Both the position numbers and the translations under genes were made by a program. Shown piece after piece: positions 30,484-39,133 of a stretch of 64,000 nt of DNA. Each line of letters begins with the position of its first letter. Position 1 is the first letter of the stretch. The notes beneath the pieces were generated by a model that saw only the letters and a program-made list of their open reading frames with translations, did not search any database and was not told the origin of the DNA. This DNA comes from JAHQVI01 sp963727575 (GTDB lineage: Bacteria > Pseudomonadota > Alphaproteobacteria > Rhizobiales > Rhodomicrobiaceae), in assembly GCA_963727575.1 (NCBI GenBank), contig CAVSIA010000007.1, forward strand, positions 124,001 to 188,000, read 5' to 3'.

Positions 30484-30946
30484 CCGCACCCAGGATTTCG
30501 GCAGCGTCGCCATCGCGGCACTGCTGGTGCTGTTCGGCGCCGTGGTGATCTGGGAAACCACCACCTATGTGGATTTCGACTCCGCCGTCTTCCCGCGCAC
30601 CGCGGCCATCGCCATGGTGCTGTTCTGCCTGCTCTACATCGTGCTCTGGCTGGCGGGGCTGATCGCGCCGCGCGCCGAAGAGACCGAGCCGGGCTCCTGG
30701 CCACGCCGGATCGCGCTGGTCGCATCGATGCTGGCGACCGCTCTGGCGATGCCATGGCTGGGCTTCGTCCCATCCGCGCTGCTCAGCTTCGCGGCGTTGA
30801 CGATCATCGCCATGTACGAGCCCTGGACCGGACGCCGCGCGGCAATCTATGCTCTGGTCGGGATCGCAGTCGTCATCGGTTTCTACGTCCTGTTCGCGCT
30901 GGTTCTTCGCGTTCCCCTGCCGGCAGGTCAGATCTTCGCCGGCTAG
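30473..30946 (+). CDS. tctB: Tripartite tricarboxylate transporter small permease TctB
   Basis: 157 aa with four predicted membrane spans (for example VAIAALLVLFGAVVIW and IYALVGIAVVIGFYVLFALV), the size and layout of TctB. It follows TctA with translational coupling. The gene order C-A-B differs from the C-B-A order of classical tct operons but is common for catabolic TTT systems. Confidence 0.85.
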   Translation: MPADRTQDFGSVAIAALLVLFGAVVIWETTTYVDFDSAVFPRTAAIAMVLFCLLYIVLWLAGLIAPRAEETEPGSWPRRIALVASMLATALAMPWLGFVPSALLSFAALTIIAMYEPWTGRRAAIYALVGIAVVIGFYVLFALVLRVPLPAGQIFAG

Positions 30947-31047
30947 AGTTTTTCCATTCCGACTGAATCGGAACGGCGCTCTAGGTTTTTGTTTGTCGGA
31001 TTTTCTCGGGCGCAAGCCGGTGTCCACCTTGCTGGAAAATGCTCTAG
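30946..31047. repeat. Intergenic palindromic repeat before slcC
   Basis: GAGTTTTTCCATTCCGA-CTGAA-TCGGAACGG... followed by GCGCTCTAGGTTTTTGTTTG and TGGAAAATGCTCTAG. This is a composite of the TTCCGA/TCGGAA palindrome and the GGAAAATGCTCTAG module frequent in Hyphomicrobiales intergenic regions. It fills the space between tctB and slcC. Confidence 0.7.
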
Positions 31048-31062
31048 CCACGGATCCTTCGA

Positions 31063-32004
31063 ATGCCAGATGTCATCATAAGCGAATTCATCGACAGCGA
31101 ACCGGTCAAACGGCTCCAGGCCGCCTATAGCGTTCACCGGGACGACGAGCTGTGGAGCAAGCGCGATGCGCTTCAGGCGCTCCTCGCCGACGCCCGCGCC
31201 ATCATCGTCCGCAACCGCACGCAGGTCGACGCCGCACTTCTCGCCGCCGCGCCGGCATTGCAGGTGGTCGGACGGCTCGGCGTCGGGCTCGACAATATCG
31301 ACCTTGCCGCCTGCAAGGCGCGCGGCATCGCGGTGTGCCCGGCGATCGGCGCCAACGCCGAGGCGGTCGCCGAATATGTCGCCGGAGCGGCGCTGACGCT
31401 GCTGCGGTGGGCCGCGTTTTCCGGCTCGTCGCGGCTGATGCAGGCCGAATGGCCGCGGCTCGAAATGGGCGAAGGCCGCGAGGCGTCGGGCAAAGTGCTC
31501 GGCCTGATCGGCTACGGCTCCATCGGCCAGGTGACGGCGGCGAAAGCGCGCGCGCTCGGCCTGACGACGATCGCCTTCGACGGCTTTCTCGATCCAGGCC
31601 ATGCGGCGTGGCGCGACACAGAGAGCGTCGACCTTTCCGCCCTGCTGAGGCGCGCCGACATCGTCACCCTGCACTGCCCACTGACGCCGGAAACCCGCGG
31701 CCTCATCGGCGCGGCCGAGATCGCCGCCATGAAGCCCGGCGCCATCCTCATCAATACCGCGCGCGGCGGCATCGTCGAGGAAGCGGCGCTCGCCGCAGCG
31801 CTCCGCTCCGGCCATCTCGCGGGCGCGGCGGTCGACGTGTTCGATACCGAGCCGATCACCAAGGAAGCCGCAGCGCTGTTCGCCGGCCTGCCGAATGTCA
31901 TTCTGACGCCCCACATCGCCGGGATCACGGTCGAATCCAACAGCCGGATCAGCACCATCACCGTCGACAACGTCCTCAAAGTCCTGAAGGAACGCGCAGC
32001 ATGA
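31063..32004 (+). CDS. slcC: (S)-sulfolactate dehydrogenase (NAD+), SlcC
   Basis: 313 aa D-2-hydroxyacid dehydrogenase. NAD-binding VLGLIGYGSIGQVTAAKARA, catalytic Arg in INTARGGIVEEAALAAAL, Glu in VDVFDTEP and His in VILTPHIAG are all present. By itself it could be any phosphoglycerate dehydrogenase-like enzyme. Its position between a TTT transporter, suyAB and comC matches SlcC, which oxidises (S)-sulfolactate to sulfopyruvate. The stop overlaps comC (ATGA). Confidence 0.88.
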   Translation: MPDVIISEFIDSEPVKRLQAAYSVHRDDELWSKRDALQALLADARAIIVRNRTQVDAALLAAAPALQVVGRLGVGLDNIDLAACKARGIAVCPAIGANAEAVAEYVAGAALTLLRWAAFSGSSRLMQAEWPRLEMGEGREASGKVLGLIGYGSIGQVTAAKARALGLTTIAFDGFLDPGHAAWRDTESVDLSALLRRADIVTLHCPLTPETRGLIGAAEIAAMKPGAILINTARGGIVEEAALAAALRSGHLAGAAVDVFDTEPITKEAAALFAGLPNVILTPHIAGITVESNSRISTITVDNVLKVLKERAA

Positions 32005-33017
32005 GTGGCCGCACTTATACCCGCGCGGAGCTGACCGATCTGGTCGCCCGCGCCCTGACCGCCTCCAACACCAGCGCGGAAAACGCCGTTGCCGTCGCCC
32101 GCGCGCTGGTTGCCGCCGAGATCGACGGGCAGAAGGGCCATGGGCTCTCCCGCGTCGCCGCATACGCCGCCCAGGCGCGCTCCGGCAAGGTGGACGGCCA
32201 TGCAGTGCCGCACATGCAGCGCACACGCAGCGCCAGCGTTATGATCGACGTCGCGCATGGCTTTGCCTATCCCGCTTTTGACCTCGCCGTCCGCGTCCTG
32301 CCCGCCATCGCCCATGAGACCGGCATCGTCGCCGCCGGCTTCACCCGCTCGCATCATGCCGGGGCGCTGGGCCTCGTCGTCGAGAGGATCGCCGATGCCG
32401 GGCTGATCGGGCTGATGGTCACCAACTCGCCGCATGCCATCGCCGCCTGGGGCGGCAAGAGCGGCCTGTTCGGCACCAATCCGATCGCCTTTGCCGCGCC
32501 GCGCGGCGGATCGGCGGCTCCGATCGTCATCGACCTGGCGCTCTCCGAGGTCGCCCGCGGCAAGATCATGACCGCGTCGCAGAAGGGCGAGCCGATCCCG
32601 GAAGGCTGGGCAAAGGACGCCGGCGGCAGCCCGACCACCGATGCCGCCGCCGCGCTCAAGGGCACGCTGGTGCCCATCGGGGGGGCCAAGGGTGCGGCGC
32701 TGGCGCTGATGGTCGAGATCCTCTCGGCGGCGCTCACCGGGGCAAATCTTGCGTTTCAGGCCAGCTCCTTCTTCGACGCCGACGGCCCGCCCCCCGGCAT
32801 CGGCCAGTTTCTCCTGGTCATCGATCCGGCAGCCTTCGGCGGCGATGCGGCGGCGGAACGGCTGGCGACGCTCGCATATGCGATCGAGGCCGAGGACGGC
32901 GCTCGCCTGCCGGGGACACGCCGGCTCGGCCTGCGTGAGGCGGCAGCGAAGGGCGGCATCATGGTCGAGGCGAATATGGTGGCTCAGATCGAGAAGATCG
33001 CGAGCGATGCTGCCTGA
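32001..33017 (+). CDS. comC: (2R)-3-sulfolactate dehydrogenase (NADP+), ComC
   Basis: 338 aa of the malate/L-lactate dehydrogenase 2 family (not the Rossmann LDHs). It shows AEIDGQKGHGLSRVAAYA, GFTRSHHAGALGLVVERIA, VTNSPHAIAAWGGKSGLFGTNPIAFAAPR and LSEVARGKI. Together with SlcC it would racemise sulfolactate through sulfopyruvate so that both enantiomers feed SuyAB. It overlaps slcC by four bases and ends the sulfolactate operon. Confidence 0.9.
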   Translation: MSGRTYTRAELTDLVARALTASNTSAENAVAVARALVAAEIDGQKGHGLSRVAAYAAQARSGKVDGHAVPHMQRTRSASVMIDVAHGFAYPAFDLAVRVLPAIAHETGIVAAGFTRSHHAGALGLVVERIADAGLIGLMVTNSPHAIAAWGGKSGLFGTNPIAFAAPRGGSAAPIVIDLALSEVARGKIMTASQKGEPIPEGWAKDAGGSPTTDAAAALKGTLVPIGGAKGAALALMVEILSAALTGANLAFQASSFFDADGPPPGIGQFLLVIDPAAFGGDAAAERLATLAYAIEAEDGARLPGTRRLGLREAAAKGGIMVEANMVAQIEKIASDAA

Positions 33018-33158
33018 TCTGCGGTTCCATGAAAAGCGCGATGGCGCACGAAAGTTGCTGAAATAGCACAATCATAAGTTGTAAAACCGCATGAATCGTC
33101 GTATCGCTCTGGCTGCCTCTACGCCCGCAACGCTTGACAGCCAACGCGAAAAACAATC

Positions 33159-34328
33159 ATGCCGCTTCACCGCCTTCGCCAGACGGCCCGCCTGCCACTC
33201 GCCGCCGTGCTTCTCGCCCTGCCGCTCGCCGCAGCCCACGCGCAGGAGCCTGGCGCATCACCGACGGTCAGCTTGGACATCGGCTGGTCGGCGCTCTATC
33301 TGAACGACGTCGAGTTCGCGACCATCACCGACTTCTTCGTCACCGAGGTCGACCAGCACCAGAGCAACCAAGACGGCGAGCTCAACGGTTACAAGCTGAG
33401 CGGCGAAATTGCCGGTCTCGCGCCGCACCGGCGCGGCGACTGGCTCGCCTCCTTCGCCGTCAACGGCTTCTACTCGCGCTATAAAGGCGACGAGACCACC
33501 CGGTGCGTCTATGAAGGCACGCAATCGGATTGCGTGTTCTTTCCGCTGGTCGACCCCGACCCGACGGGCACGATCGGTCCCGGCGGCGCGCCGGATCCCA
33601 ACGGCACGTTTCTCGGCGGCGCTGACGCCTCCGGCGGCTTCTTCTCCGACTGGCTTACCGACGTGCATCGCACCGCCGTTCACTGGGGCGCCGGCATCGA
33701 GCTGGATCTCAGCCGCTATTCGGCGCCGGTCAGCCTGAAGGACGCCCCCAGCCTCAAGGATGCGCCAGCGGTCGCCGCCGCACCCTCTCCGTTCCAGTGG
33801 CGCATCGGTCTTGCCATGCGCCGCTTCGATCAGGACATGTCGCTGTTCAGCGAGGACCGCGGACCGACGCAGGACCCTGTCACGCTCACCGACACTCTCG
33901 ACACCAACTATTATGGCGGCTATTTCGGCTTCTCGACGTGGAAACCGCTCAGCGCCGAATATCGGATCAAGCTGAAGGGCGAAACCGGCCTCTATTACGC
34001 CGATACCGATTATCGCGGCACGTACAGCGCCACCGCCTCGCTCGGCGACGACAGCCCGGTCAACCAGAGCCTTACCCTGAGCGACACGGCGCCCGCCTTC
34101 ATAGGGTCGCTGGACATCTCCCTGGAGCGGGATCTCGGGCCGGCCACGCTGGCGCTGTTCGGCGAGGCCGAATGGCTGTCCTATGTCCCGAAGGTGCTTT
34201 ACAACGACACCGACCTGAACGGCGGTCCGCCCTTCGACATCGTCGGACGGCAGAACGGCACCGAGCTGGGCAACGGCTCAGCCATCGCATACACGGTTGG
34301 CGCGCGGGTGAGCGTGCCCTTGCAGTAG
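33159..34328 (+). CDS. Exported protein, probable outer-membrane beta-barrel
   Basis: 389 aa with a signal peptide (LPLAAVLLALPLAAAHAQ). The mature part alternates polar and hydrophobic residues and is rich in aromatic and Gly/Asp residues, for example TNYYGGYFGFSTWKPLSAEY and KGETGLYYADTDYRG, and ends in VGARVSVPLQ, as in barrel proteins. Two near-identical LKDAPS/LKDAPA units stand near the middle. No named family recognised. A strong terminator follows. Role, including any link to the sulfolactate genes, is unknown. Confidence 0.7.
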   Translation: MPLHRLRQTARLPLAAVLLALPLAAAHAQEPGASPTVSLDIGWSALYLNDVEFATITDFFVTEVDQHQSNQDGELNGYKLSGEIAGLAPHRRGDWLASFAVNGFYSRYKGDETTRCVYEGTQSDCVFFPLVDPDPTGTIGPGGAPDPNGTFLGGADASGGFFSDWLTDVHRTAVHWGAGIELDLSRYSAPVSLKDAPSLKDAPAVAAAPSPFQWRIGLAMRRFDQDMSLFSEDRGPTQDPVTLTDTLDTNYYGGYFGFSTWKPLSAEYRIKLKGETGLYYADTDYRGTYSATASLGDDSPVNQSLTLSDTAPAFIGSLDISLERDLGPATLALFGEAEWLSYVPKVLYNDTDLNGGPPFDIVGRQNGTELGNGSAIAYTVGARVSVPLQ

Positions 34329-34374
34329 CCTTGCGGGGCGCGCCGCGGCGCCGTTTCACCTGATCAGCATGGAA

Positions 34375-34400
34375 AGGCCGGCTTTGTCCGGCCTTTTTTC
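34375..34400 (+). terminator. Factor-independent terminator
   Basis: AAGGCCGG (34375-34382), loop CTTTGT, CCGGCCTT (34389-34396) running into TTTTTT. Perfect 8-bp stem, 46 bases after the stop at 34328. Confidence 0.85.
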
Positions 34401-34685
34401 GTGGGCCGAGCCGAAATCACTGCGAAATCGTGGAAATTTCGGGCCTCTCACCGGTAATCGGCATTTTATTCAAATGTGGCTTACAGAATTGGAGAGTTAA
34501 CTATAGTCATTCTCGCCTCTACAGATGATATTCCATGCAGTGGCGGCAACATTTCGGCTAACATATAGTAAATTTACCATTGATTAAGTGCAACCTCGAC
34601 GAGAACGTTACTGAGAGCTAAATTCACTACCAGTTCGCTAACGACGCGAACTTAGAAAAAGTTCAAAGTTGCGTGGAGTTACAAA
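34401..34685. other. AT-rich promoter region of the small secreted protein genes
   Basis: No gene. About 285 bases, clearly richer in A+T than the rest of the window (ATTTTATTCAAATG, TAACTATAGTC, AACATATAGTAAATTTACC). It probably carries the promoter and regulatory sites of the gene at 34686, with AGTTACAAA just before its start. The composition may mark regulated envelope genes or an acquired segment. Confidence 0.6.
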
Positions 34686-35046
34686 ATGAAACTCGTTGTT
34701 GTTGCTACTTCTGCTCTCCTTCTTGCTGCCAGCCCTGCTTTCGCCGGTGGTTTCGACAATCACTCCCAGCCGACCTCGCCGCAGTTCGCAGGCTCTTCGG
34801 CTCTGAACTATGCGGTGCAGGCCGGTTCGATCCGCGCTCTGTTCAGCAAGGGTTCGGTCAAGCAGGTTACCGGCGCTGGCGCCGAGTTCGATCAATAAGG
34901 CCAATTGCGGCTGCAGCGGCTCGCAGACCGCCGTCGCGAATGCGAAGAACGTCAGCCTGCAGGTCGGCACGATCGGCGCCGGCATCAGCATCGGCTCGGT
35001 CAATCAGTCCGCAGTTGCAACGTCGCTCGCGAAGAACGTCCGCTAG
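34686..35046 (+). CDS. Small secreted protein of unknown function (probable frame change near 34888)
   Basis: Signal peptide LVVVATSALLLAASPAFA then a Gly/Ser/Ala/Asn/Gln-rich chain. The literal frame stops at 34898 after 70 aa. The next frame is open from inside this gene to 35046 with the same composition (NKANCGCSGSQTAVANAKNV... GSVNQSAVATSLAKNVR), so one extra base near 34887-34890 is likely and the product about 119 aa. The N/Q/S/A/V-rich tail and CGC motif faintly recall curlin-like secreted proteins, but no repeat register is clear. No family recognised. Confidence 0.65.
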
Positions 35047-35154
35047 TCGCGACGTCACTCAAAGCCGCAGCCTGACCGCCCGCCAGTGCTGCGGCTTCCT
35101 TTCTCCCTGATTTTTTCCGGCCGTTTCGACGACCTTGCACAAGGAGGCCGAACC

Positions 35155-35655
35155 ATGCCTTACGCCTTGATTGCGCGCCCGCTTGCTTTCGCCCTCGGCA
35201 TCAGCCTGCTCTCGACCGCTGCTTTCGCCGGCGGCTACGGCGGCGGCTCGAGCGCCTGCTCACCGATCGCGCCGCAGGAAGCCCATACCTTCCTCAGCTA
35301 CGCAGACAGCTATAGCGATGGCGATTTCCAGGTTCGTCACACCGAGCAGGCCGGGGCCCAGGTCTACACCAACAGCCACGGCGAAGGCGGCTACGGTTAC
35401 GGTAGCAGCGATACACAGATTCAGTCCGCCCATGGCGTCGTAAGCTGGAAGCGCTCGATTCAGCGCAGCAACGCTTCCGCGCAGGACGGCTCGGCTTCAG
35501 CCGGCGGCTTTTCGGCCAGCTTCGTCAAAGCCCGCACCGGCGACGGCAAATATTACATGTTCAAAGGGATGGCCAGCACAGGTGCCTCGGCCGGTCCCGG
35601 CGGCACCTCGACCAGCCAATACGGCCTGGCGAAATCAGCGGCCGGACGTTACTAA
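35155..35655 (+). CDS. Small secreted Gly/Ser-rich protein of unknown function
   Basis: 166 aa, ATG 35155 after a near-perfect AAGGAGG. Signal peptide ending LLSTAAFA, then GGYGGGSSACSPIAPQEAHT. The mature protein is rich in Gly, Ser and Tyr and has alternating short strands (DFQVRHTEQAGAQVYTNSHG, SWKRSIQRSNASAQDGSASA). It lies 108 bases after another small secreted protein of similar composition, so they may form one surface or matrix system. No family recognised. Confidence 0.75.
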   Translation: MPYALIARPLAFALGISLLSTAAFAGGYGGGSSACSPIAPQEAHTFLSYADSYSDGDFQVRHTEQAGAQVYTNSHGEGGYGYGSSDTQIQSAHGVVSWKRSIQRSNASAQDGSASAGGFSASFVKARTGDGKYYMFKGMASTGASAGPGGTSTSQYGLAKSAAGRY

Positions 35656-35669
35656 AGCACGATCAGGAG

Positions 35670-35686
35670 CCGGGTGCGACACCCGG
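35670..35686 (+). terminator. Hairpin after the secreted-protein gene
   Basis: CCGGGTG-CGA-CACCCGG, a perfect 7-bp stem 15 bases after the stop at 35655, without a U-run. Could be a weak or Rho-assisted terminator. Confidence 0.4.
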
Positions 35687-35789
35687 TCCCGGGGGGCGCA
35701 TCGGCACGAAGATCGGCTTCACGGCCTGCATCTTCGTGCCGCCGCGTGTTTCGCCACCTTCCCGGCCAGAGCACGGCAAAACGCCCGGC

Positions 35790-36248
35790 TCATATCTCCA
35801 CATGCTCATGCGCGACATGCCCGTCGCCATGCCGGTGCTCTTCCGTGGTGATATGCGCCGGAATAACATGCAGATGGGCGTGATGCACGCCGCGCTGGCT
35901 CGACACGGTGTCGGCGAAGGACTGCACATCCGCCGGGGCTCCGCGCAGCACCGACACCTCCAGGCAGCTATCGTGATTGAGATGGATGTGCGTGGTCGCC
36001 ACCGACAGATCGTGCCGGTGGTGATAGGCATTGGTCAGACGGCGCGATAGCTCGCGAACCTCGTGCTCGAACACATAGGACAGCACCCCGATGCAGTGCG
36101 CCTCCGGGTCCTGGATCCGCTCGCTGACGAGGCGTTCGCGAACGAGATCGCGCATCACCTCGGACCGGCTGCTATAGCCGCGCCGCTTCATGAAATCGTC
36201 GACCGCCTCGAGCAGGTCGTCGTCGATCGTGATCGTAATCCGCTGCAT
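35790..36248 (-). CDS. nikR: Nickel-responsive transcriptional regulator NikR
   Basis: 152 aa, ATG 36248. Ribbon-helix-helix DNA-binding domain at 1-50 (RITITIDDDLLEAVDDFMKR, RSEVMRDLVRERL) and ACT-like nickel domain. Ligands match E. coli numbering: His76 (AYHHRHD), His87 and His89 (TTHIHLNHD) and Cys95 (SCLEV). A His-rich tail (TEEHRHGDGHVAHEHVEI) is typical of alphaproteobacterial members. It is divergent from the HupE/UreJ gene, its likely target. Confidence 0.95.
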   Translation of the reverse strand: MQRITITIDDDLLEAVDDFMKRRGYSSRSEVMRDLVRERLVSERIQDPEAHCIGVLSYVFEHEVRELSRRLTNAYHHRHDLSVATTHIHLNHDSCLEVSVLRGAPADVQSFADTVSSQRGVHHAHLHVIPAHITTEEHRHGDGHVAHEHVEI

Positions 36249-36270
36249 GCTCGCTCCGATTCCTGAGCGT

Positions 36271-36339
36271 TCATACGAATGCCTTGCAGGCGCCTGCCCG
36301 CAATGGCAGGATGTGTGAGGATTTTTGTCAAACGTATGA
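36271..36339. promoter_or_regulatory. Two NikR-type half-sites between nikR and hupE
   Basis: TCATACG (36271-36277) and its exact inverse CGTATGA (36333-36339). E. coli NikR binds GTATGA-N16-TCATAC; here the half-sites have the opposite orientation and are 55 bases apart. They may be two separate half-operators, one near each divergent promoter. Confidence 0.45.
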
Positions 36340-36476
36340 GCAAGAGGTCGCGAATCCACGCATTCGCTGCCGGTCAAAGACGGCCGGGCCTGCGCTGGCG
36401 GGGTTCGCCGAATGGCAAATTGATGCCACCGCTTCCGCCGAACGTCATCCGCTTTGTTTGCAAAAAGGAGAAACTC

Positions 36477-37082
36477 ATGATGCCGCGCTCTTCCCGCATT
36501 GGTCTGGCGACCGGGCTTCTCGCCCTCATCGCTCCCGCAACTGCATGGGCCCATGTCGGCGTGGGAACCCCGGTCGGATTTGCCCATGGCTTTGCCCATC
36601 CCATCGGCGGCCTCGACCACGTGCTGGCGATGATCGCGGTCGGCATGTTCGCCGCCAATCTCGGCGGACGGGCGCTATGGGCGGTGCCGGCGGCTTTCGT
36701 CTCACTGATGGCGGTCGGCGGAGCGCTAGGCATCGCGCAGGTCACGCTGCCTTATGTGGAACTCGGCATTGCGATCTCGGTCGTCGTGCTCGGATTGCTG
36801 GTGGCGCTGCAGGTCCGCTGGCCGGTCGCCGTCGCCATGGCGGTTGTCGGGCTCTTTGCCGTGTTTCACGGCCATGCGCACGGATCGGAAATGCCGTTGA
36901 ACGCGGCGGCCGCCTCCTATGCGGCGGGCTTCATCATCGCCACAGCGCTGCTGCACAGCGTCGGCATCGGCCTTGGCGTGCTGATGCAGAAGGCCGGCAC
37001 CAGTTACGGGCCGCGCACCGCGCAGCTGGCCGGCGGCGCGATCGCGCTTTCGGGCGTTCTCATCCTCGCCGGCGCGCTCTAG
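36477..37082 (+). CDS. hupE: HupE/UreJ family nickel permease or accessory protein
   Basis: 201 aa, ATG 36477 (ATGATG pair) after AAAAAGGAG. Signal sequence (GLLALIAPATAWA) then the family motif HPIGGLDHVLAMIAVGMFAA, further membrane segments, and FHGHAHGSEMP with nickel-binding histidines. HupE/UreJ proteins bring Ni2+ to hydrogenase or urease. Neither enzyme is in this window. Pairing with NikR supports nickel-dependent control. Confidence 0.88.
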   Translation: MMPRSSRIGLATGLLALIAPATAWAHVGVGTPVGFAHGFAHPIGGLDHVLAMIAVGMFAANLGGRALWAVPAAFVSLMAVGGALGIAQVTLPYVELGIAISVVVLGLLVALQVRWPVAVAMAVVGLFAVFHGHAHGSEMPLNAAAASYAAGFIIATALLHSVGIGLGVLMQKAGTSYGPRTAQLAGGAIALSGVLILAGAL

Positions 37083-37097
37083 ATTTGTTAGGTGATC

Positions 37098-37141
37098 GCG
37101 TGATCGAACGGAAAACCGGATTCCACTTTTCCTGATCACGC
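37098..37141. repeat. Intergenic palindromic repeat after hupE
   Basis: Outer arms GCGTGATC (37098-37105) and GATCACGC (37134-37141) enclose inner arms GGAAAA / TTTTCC around CCGGATTCCAC, ending in TCTAA. This is the GGAAAACCGG...CCACTTTTCC...GCTCTA element of Hyphomicrobiales, probably acting also as terminator. Confidence 0.7.
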
Positions 37142-37217
37142 TCTAACTTCCGGGCACCGGCCGAATTCACCTTGTGCGAACGCATGGCCTAACATGCCAT
37201 GCGTTCGCCGCGCCACA

Positions 37218-38495
37218 TCAGAACTGGATCTTCGTGCCCGCGCCGACCTGCAGCTTGCTGTAGTCCTGGCCGGTCGTCTGCTCCTCGACAAATTCATTGC
37301 TGATCAGACCATAGACGACTGTCTTCTCGCTCCATTGATAGGCGAGCGAAAGCGACACCTCCGTCTCGTGATAGTCGACGACGTCGCCGATCTGATCGAT
37401 CTGGTCGTGCCGTAGTCCGCCGCTCAGCTCGACATCGGGGCGCAGCTTGTAAAAGGCCGACACGCCGTAATGGATCTTGTCGCCGACGAGGGCGAGCGCG
37501 CTGATCGGCTCGACATAGCTGCGGTCGATCTCGGCGACGAAGCGGAACGTGTCGACGGGAGTCCAGGTCAGCTTGCCGTCGAAATAGTTGCTGGATTGCT
37601 CGCCGACGCTGGGATCGTCGATCTGCCGCACATTCACCCGCCAGCCCGTATCGATGGTCACGGTCGGATGCAGGTTGAAGCGGATGCCGCTGACCGCCCA
37701 GAATTCCGTGGCGTCGCGGTCGAGAAAATATTCGGCGTTCTGCGTGTAGTAGTTGAGATTGGCGCCGCCGAGCTCGCCATAGAAGCCGATCCGCTCCTGC
37801 GGGCCGAAGATGAAGCCCGACACGCCTTCGATCCGCTGCACATTGAACTGCGAGGGCTGCAGCAGAAGCAATTCGAGCGACGAAGTGGCCGACGTTCCGG
37901 AATAGTCGCCGAGATAGCCGATCTGATCGACCTTCGCCCGCCCGAAGGTCTCGAAGTCGGGCAGCTTGTAGGCGAGCTGGCCGTAGGCGCCTTCATTGTC
38001 GCTCGACACGAAGGAGATTTCGTCGCGCAGATAATAGCCGCCGAACGTGGCGATGGTGCCCGGCGCGATCGCGTAGGCGTTGTCGAGCGCGAAGCCGGAA
38101 TCCCAGCGGCTGTCGTTCTCGATGCCGCCGTCATATTGCAGCAGCGTGCCGCGCAGCGTCAGCGTCGTTGCGCCGGTATCGCCGATGAAGCCGAACACGC
38201 CGGTGGCGTTGGCGAGGCCGTAGGGCGATCCTTGAATGTCGGAGAAGAATTCGTCCGGATTGGAGTTGTAGCCGGTCTCCATGGACAGCGTCGGCAAAAA
38301 ATAGACGCCGGGCGCGATATTGTGGCCGAGCGCGGATAGGTCCTGCTTCGGGCCGCTGCCGACGCCGAGCTTCTTGGCGCTCTCATCGAGCGTGCCACCT
38401 TGGAAGCGCGCGCCACCCTGCTGAGCCATGGCAAAAGACGGGACGGCGCAGATCGCGCAGATCAGGGCGAGGGCGCGTGTCGAGAGCGGGTGCAA
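37218..38495 (-). CDS. Outer-membrane beta-barrel protein
   Basis: 425 aa from TTG 38495 after GGAG. Signal peptide (LALICAICAVPSFAMAQ), then a long series of amphipathic strands (TLSMETGYNSNPDEFFSD, NAYAIAPGTIATFGGYYL, VDTFRFVAEIDRSYVEP, TEVSLSLAYQWSEKTVVYGL) and the C-terminal aromatic IQF of BAM-recognised barrels. It fits the outer membrane beta-barrel (BBP2-type) families. Cargo or role unknown. Confidence 0.8.
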   Translation of the reverse strand: MHPLSTRALALICAICAVPSFAMAQQGGARFQGGTLDESAKKLGVGSGPKQDLSALGHNIAPGVYFLPTLSMETGYNSNPDEFFSDIQGSPYGLANATGVFGFIGDTGATTLTLRGTLLQYDGGIENDSRWDSGFALDNAYAIAPGTIATFGGYYLRDEISFVSSDNEGAYGQLAYKLPDFETFGRAKVDQIGYLGDYSGTSATSSLELLLLQPSQFNVQRIEGVSGFIFGPQERIGFYGELGGANLNYYTQNAEYFLDRDATEFWAVSGIRFNLHPTVTIDTGWRVNVRQIDDPSVGEQSSNYFDGKLTWTPVDTFRFVAEIDRSYVEPISALALVGDKIHYGVSAFYKLRPDVELSGGLRHDQIDQIGDVVDYHETEVSLSLAYQWSEKTVVYGLISNEFVEEQTTGQDYSKLQVGAGTKIQF

Positions 38496-38634
38496 AGCGG
38501 CTCCATTCGGTCGGGCTTACGTGTCGCCGTCAACCTGCTCGGAGTCGAGCTTTATTGCAACTTTAAGTTGTTATTTTTCCTTATCCGAAACTTAGTTGTG
38601 CCTCGCGCGCATCACCGCCCGGCGCCGCGGTCGG

Positions 38635-39111
38635 TCAGGGCAGAATCTCGATCAGCTCCGGCTGGAACTCGCCATCGCGCAGGCGAAGCCGCCCGACCGT
38701 GACCGGCAGCTTGAACCGCCGCGGCCCCGCGCTCCCCGGATTGAAGTACAAGACGCCGTCTTTGCGGGCGATGTCCGGCTTGTGGCTGTGCCCGTATATG
38801 ACCGCTGCGATATCAGCGGGAGCGGGACCGACGGCGAGATCGGCAAGAATGTGCAGCACGTGGACGCGGCGGCCGCCGATGGTCAGGTCCGCGCTCATCG
38901 GCAGCGCATCCGCCCAGTCGCCGCCATAGTCGACATTGCCGCGCACCGCGACGACCGGCGCGATCGCGTTGAGCCGCGGGAGGATGTCGGGCGAGCCGAC
39001 GTCGCCGGCATGGATGATGAGCTGCGATCCTTCGAGCGCGGCCAGCGCCTCGGGCCGCAAGAGCCCGTGCGTGTCGGAGATGACGCCGATTTCGGTGACG
39101 GGCTTTGCCAC
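38635..39111 (-). CDS. Metallophosphoesterase, YfcE/MJ0936 family phosphodiesterase
   Basis: 158 aa. Two-metal phosphodiesterase motifs in order: GVISDTHGLLRPE, IIHAGDVGSPDIL, VAVRGNVDYG, VHVLHI and IYGHSHKPDIARKDGVLYFNPGSAG. The family hydrolyses phosphodiesters such as 2',3'-cyclic nucleotides in vitro. Natural substrate unknown. It is followed on the minus strand by nothing closely coupled and preceded by the quinone reductase gene. Confidence 0.88.
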   Translation of the reverse strand: MAKPVTEIGVISDTHGLLRPEALAALEGSQLIIHAGDVGSPDILPRLNAIAPVVAVRGNVDYGGDWADALPMSADLTIGGRRVHVLHILADLAVGPAPADIAAVIYGHSHKPDIARKDGVLYFNPGSAGPRRFKLPVTVGRLRLRDGEFQPELIEILP

Positions 39112-39133
39112 GGCAGCGCTCCTCGATGGGGCT

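Noticed and set aside
31063..32004. D-3-phosphoglycerate dehydrogenase
   Set aside because: Length and catalytic residues fit the broad family, but there is no ACT domain and the operon context points to SlcC.
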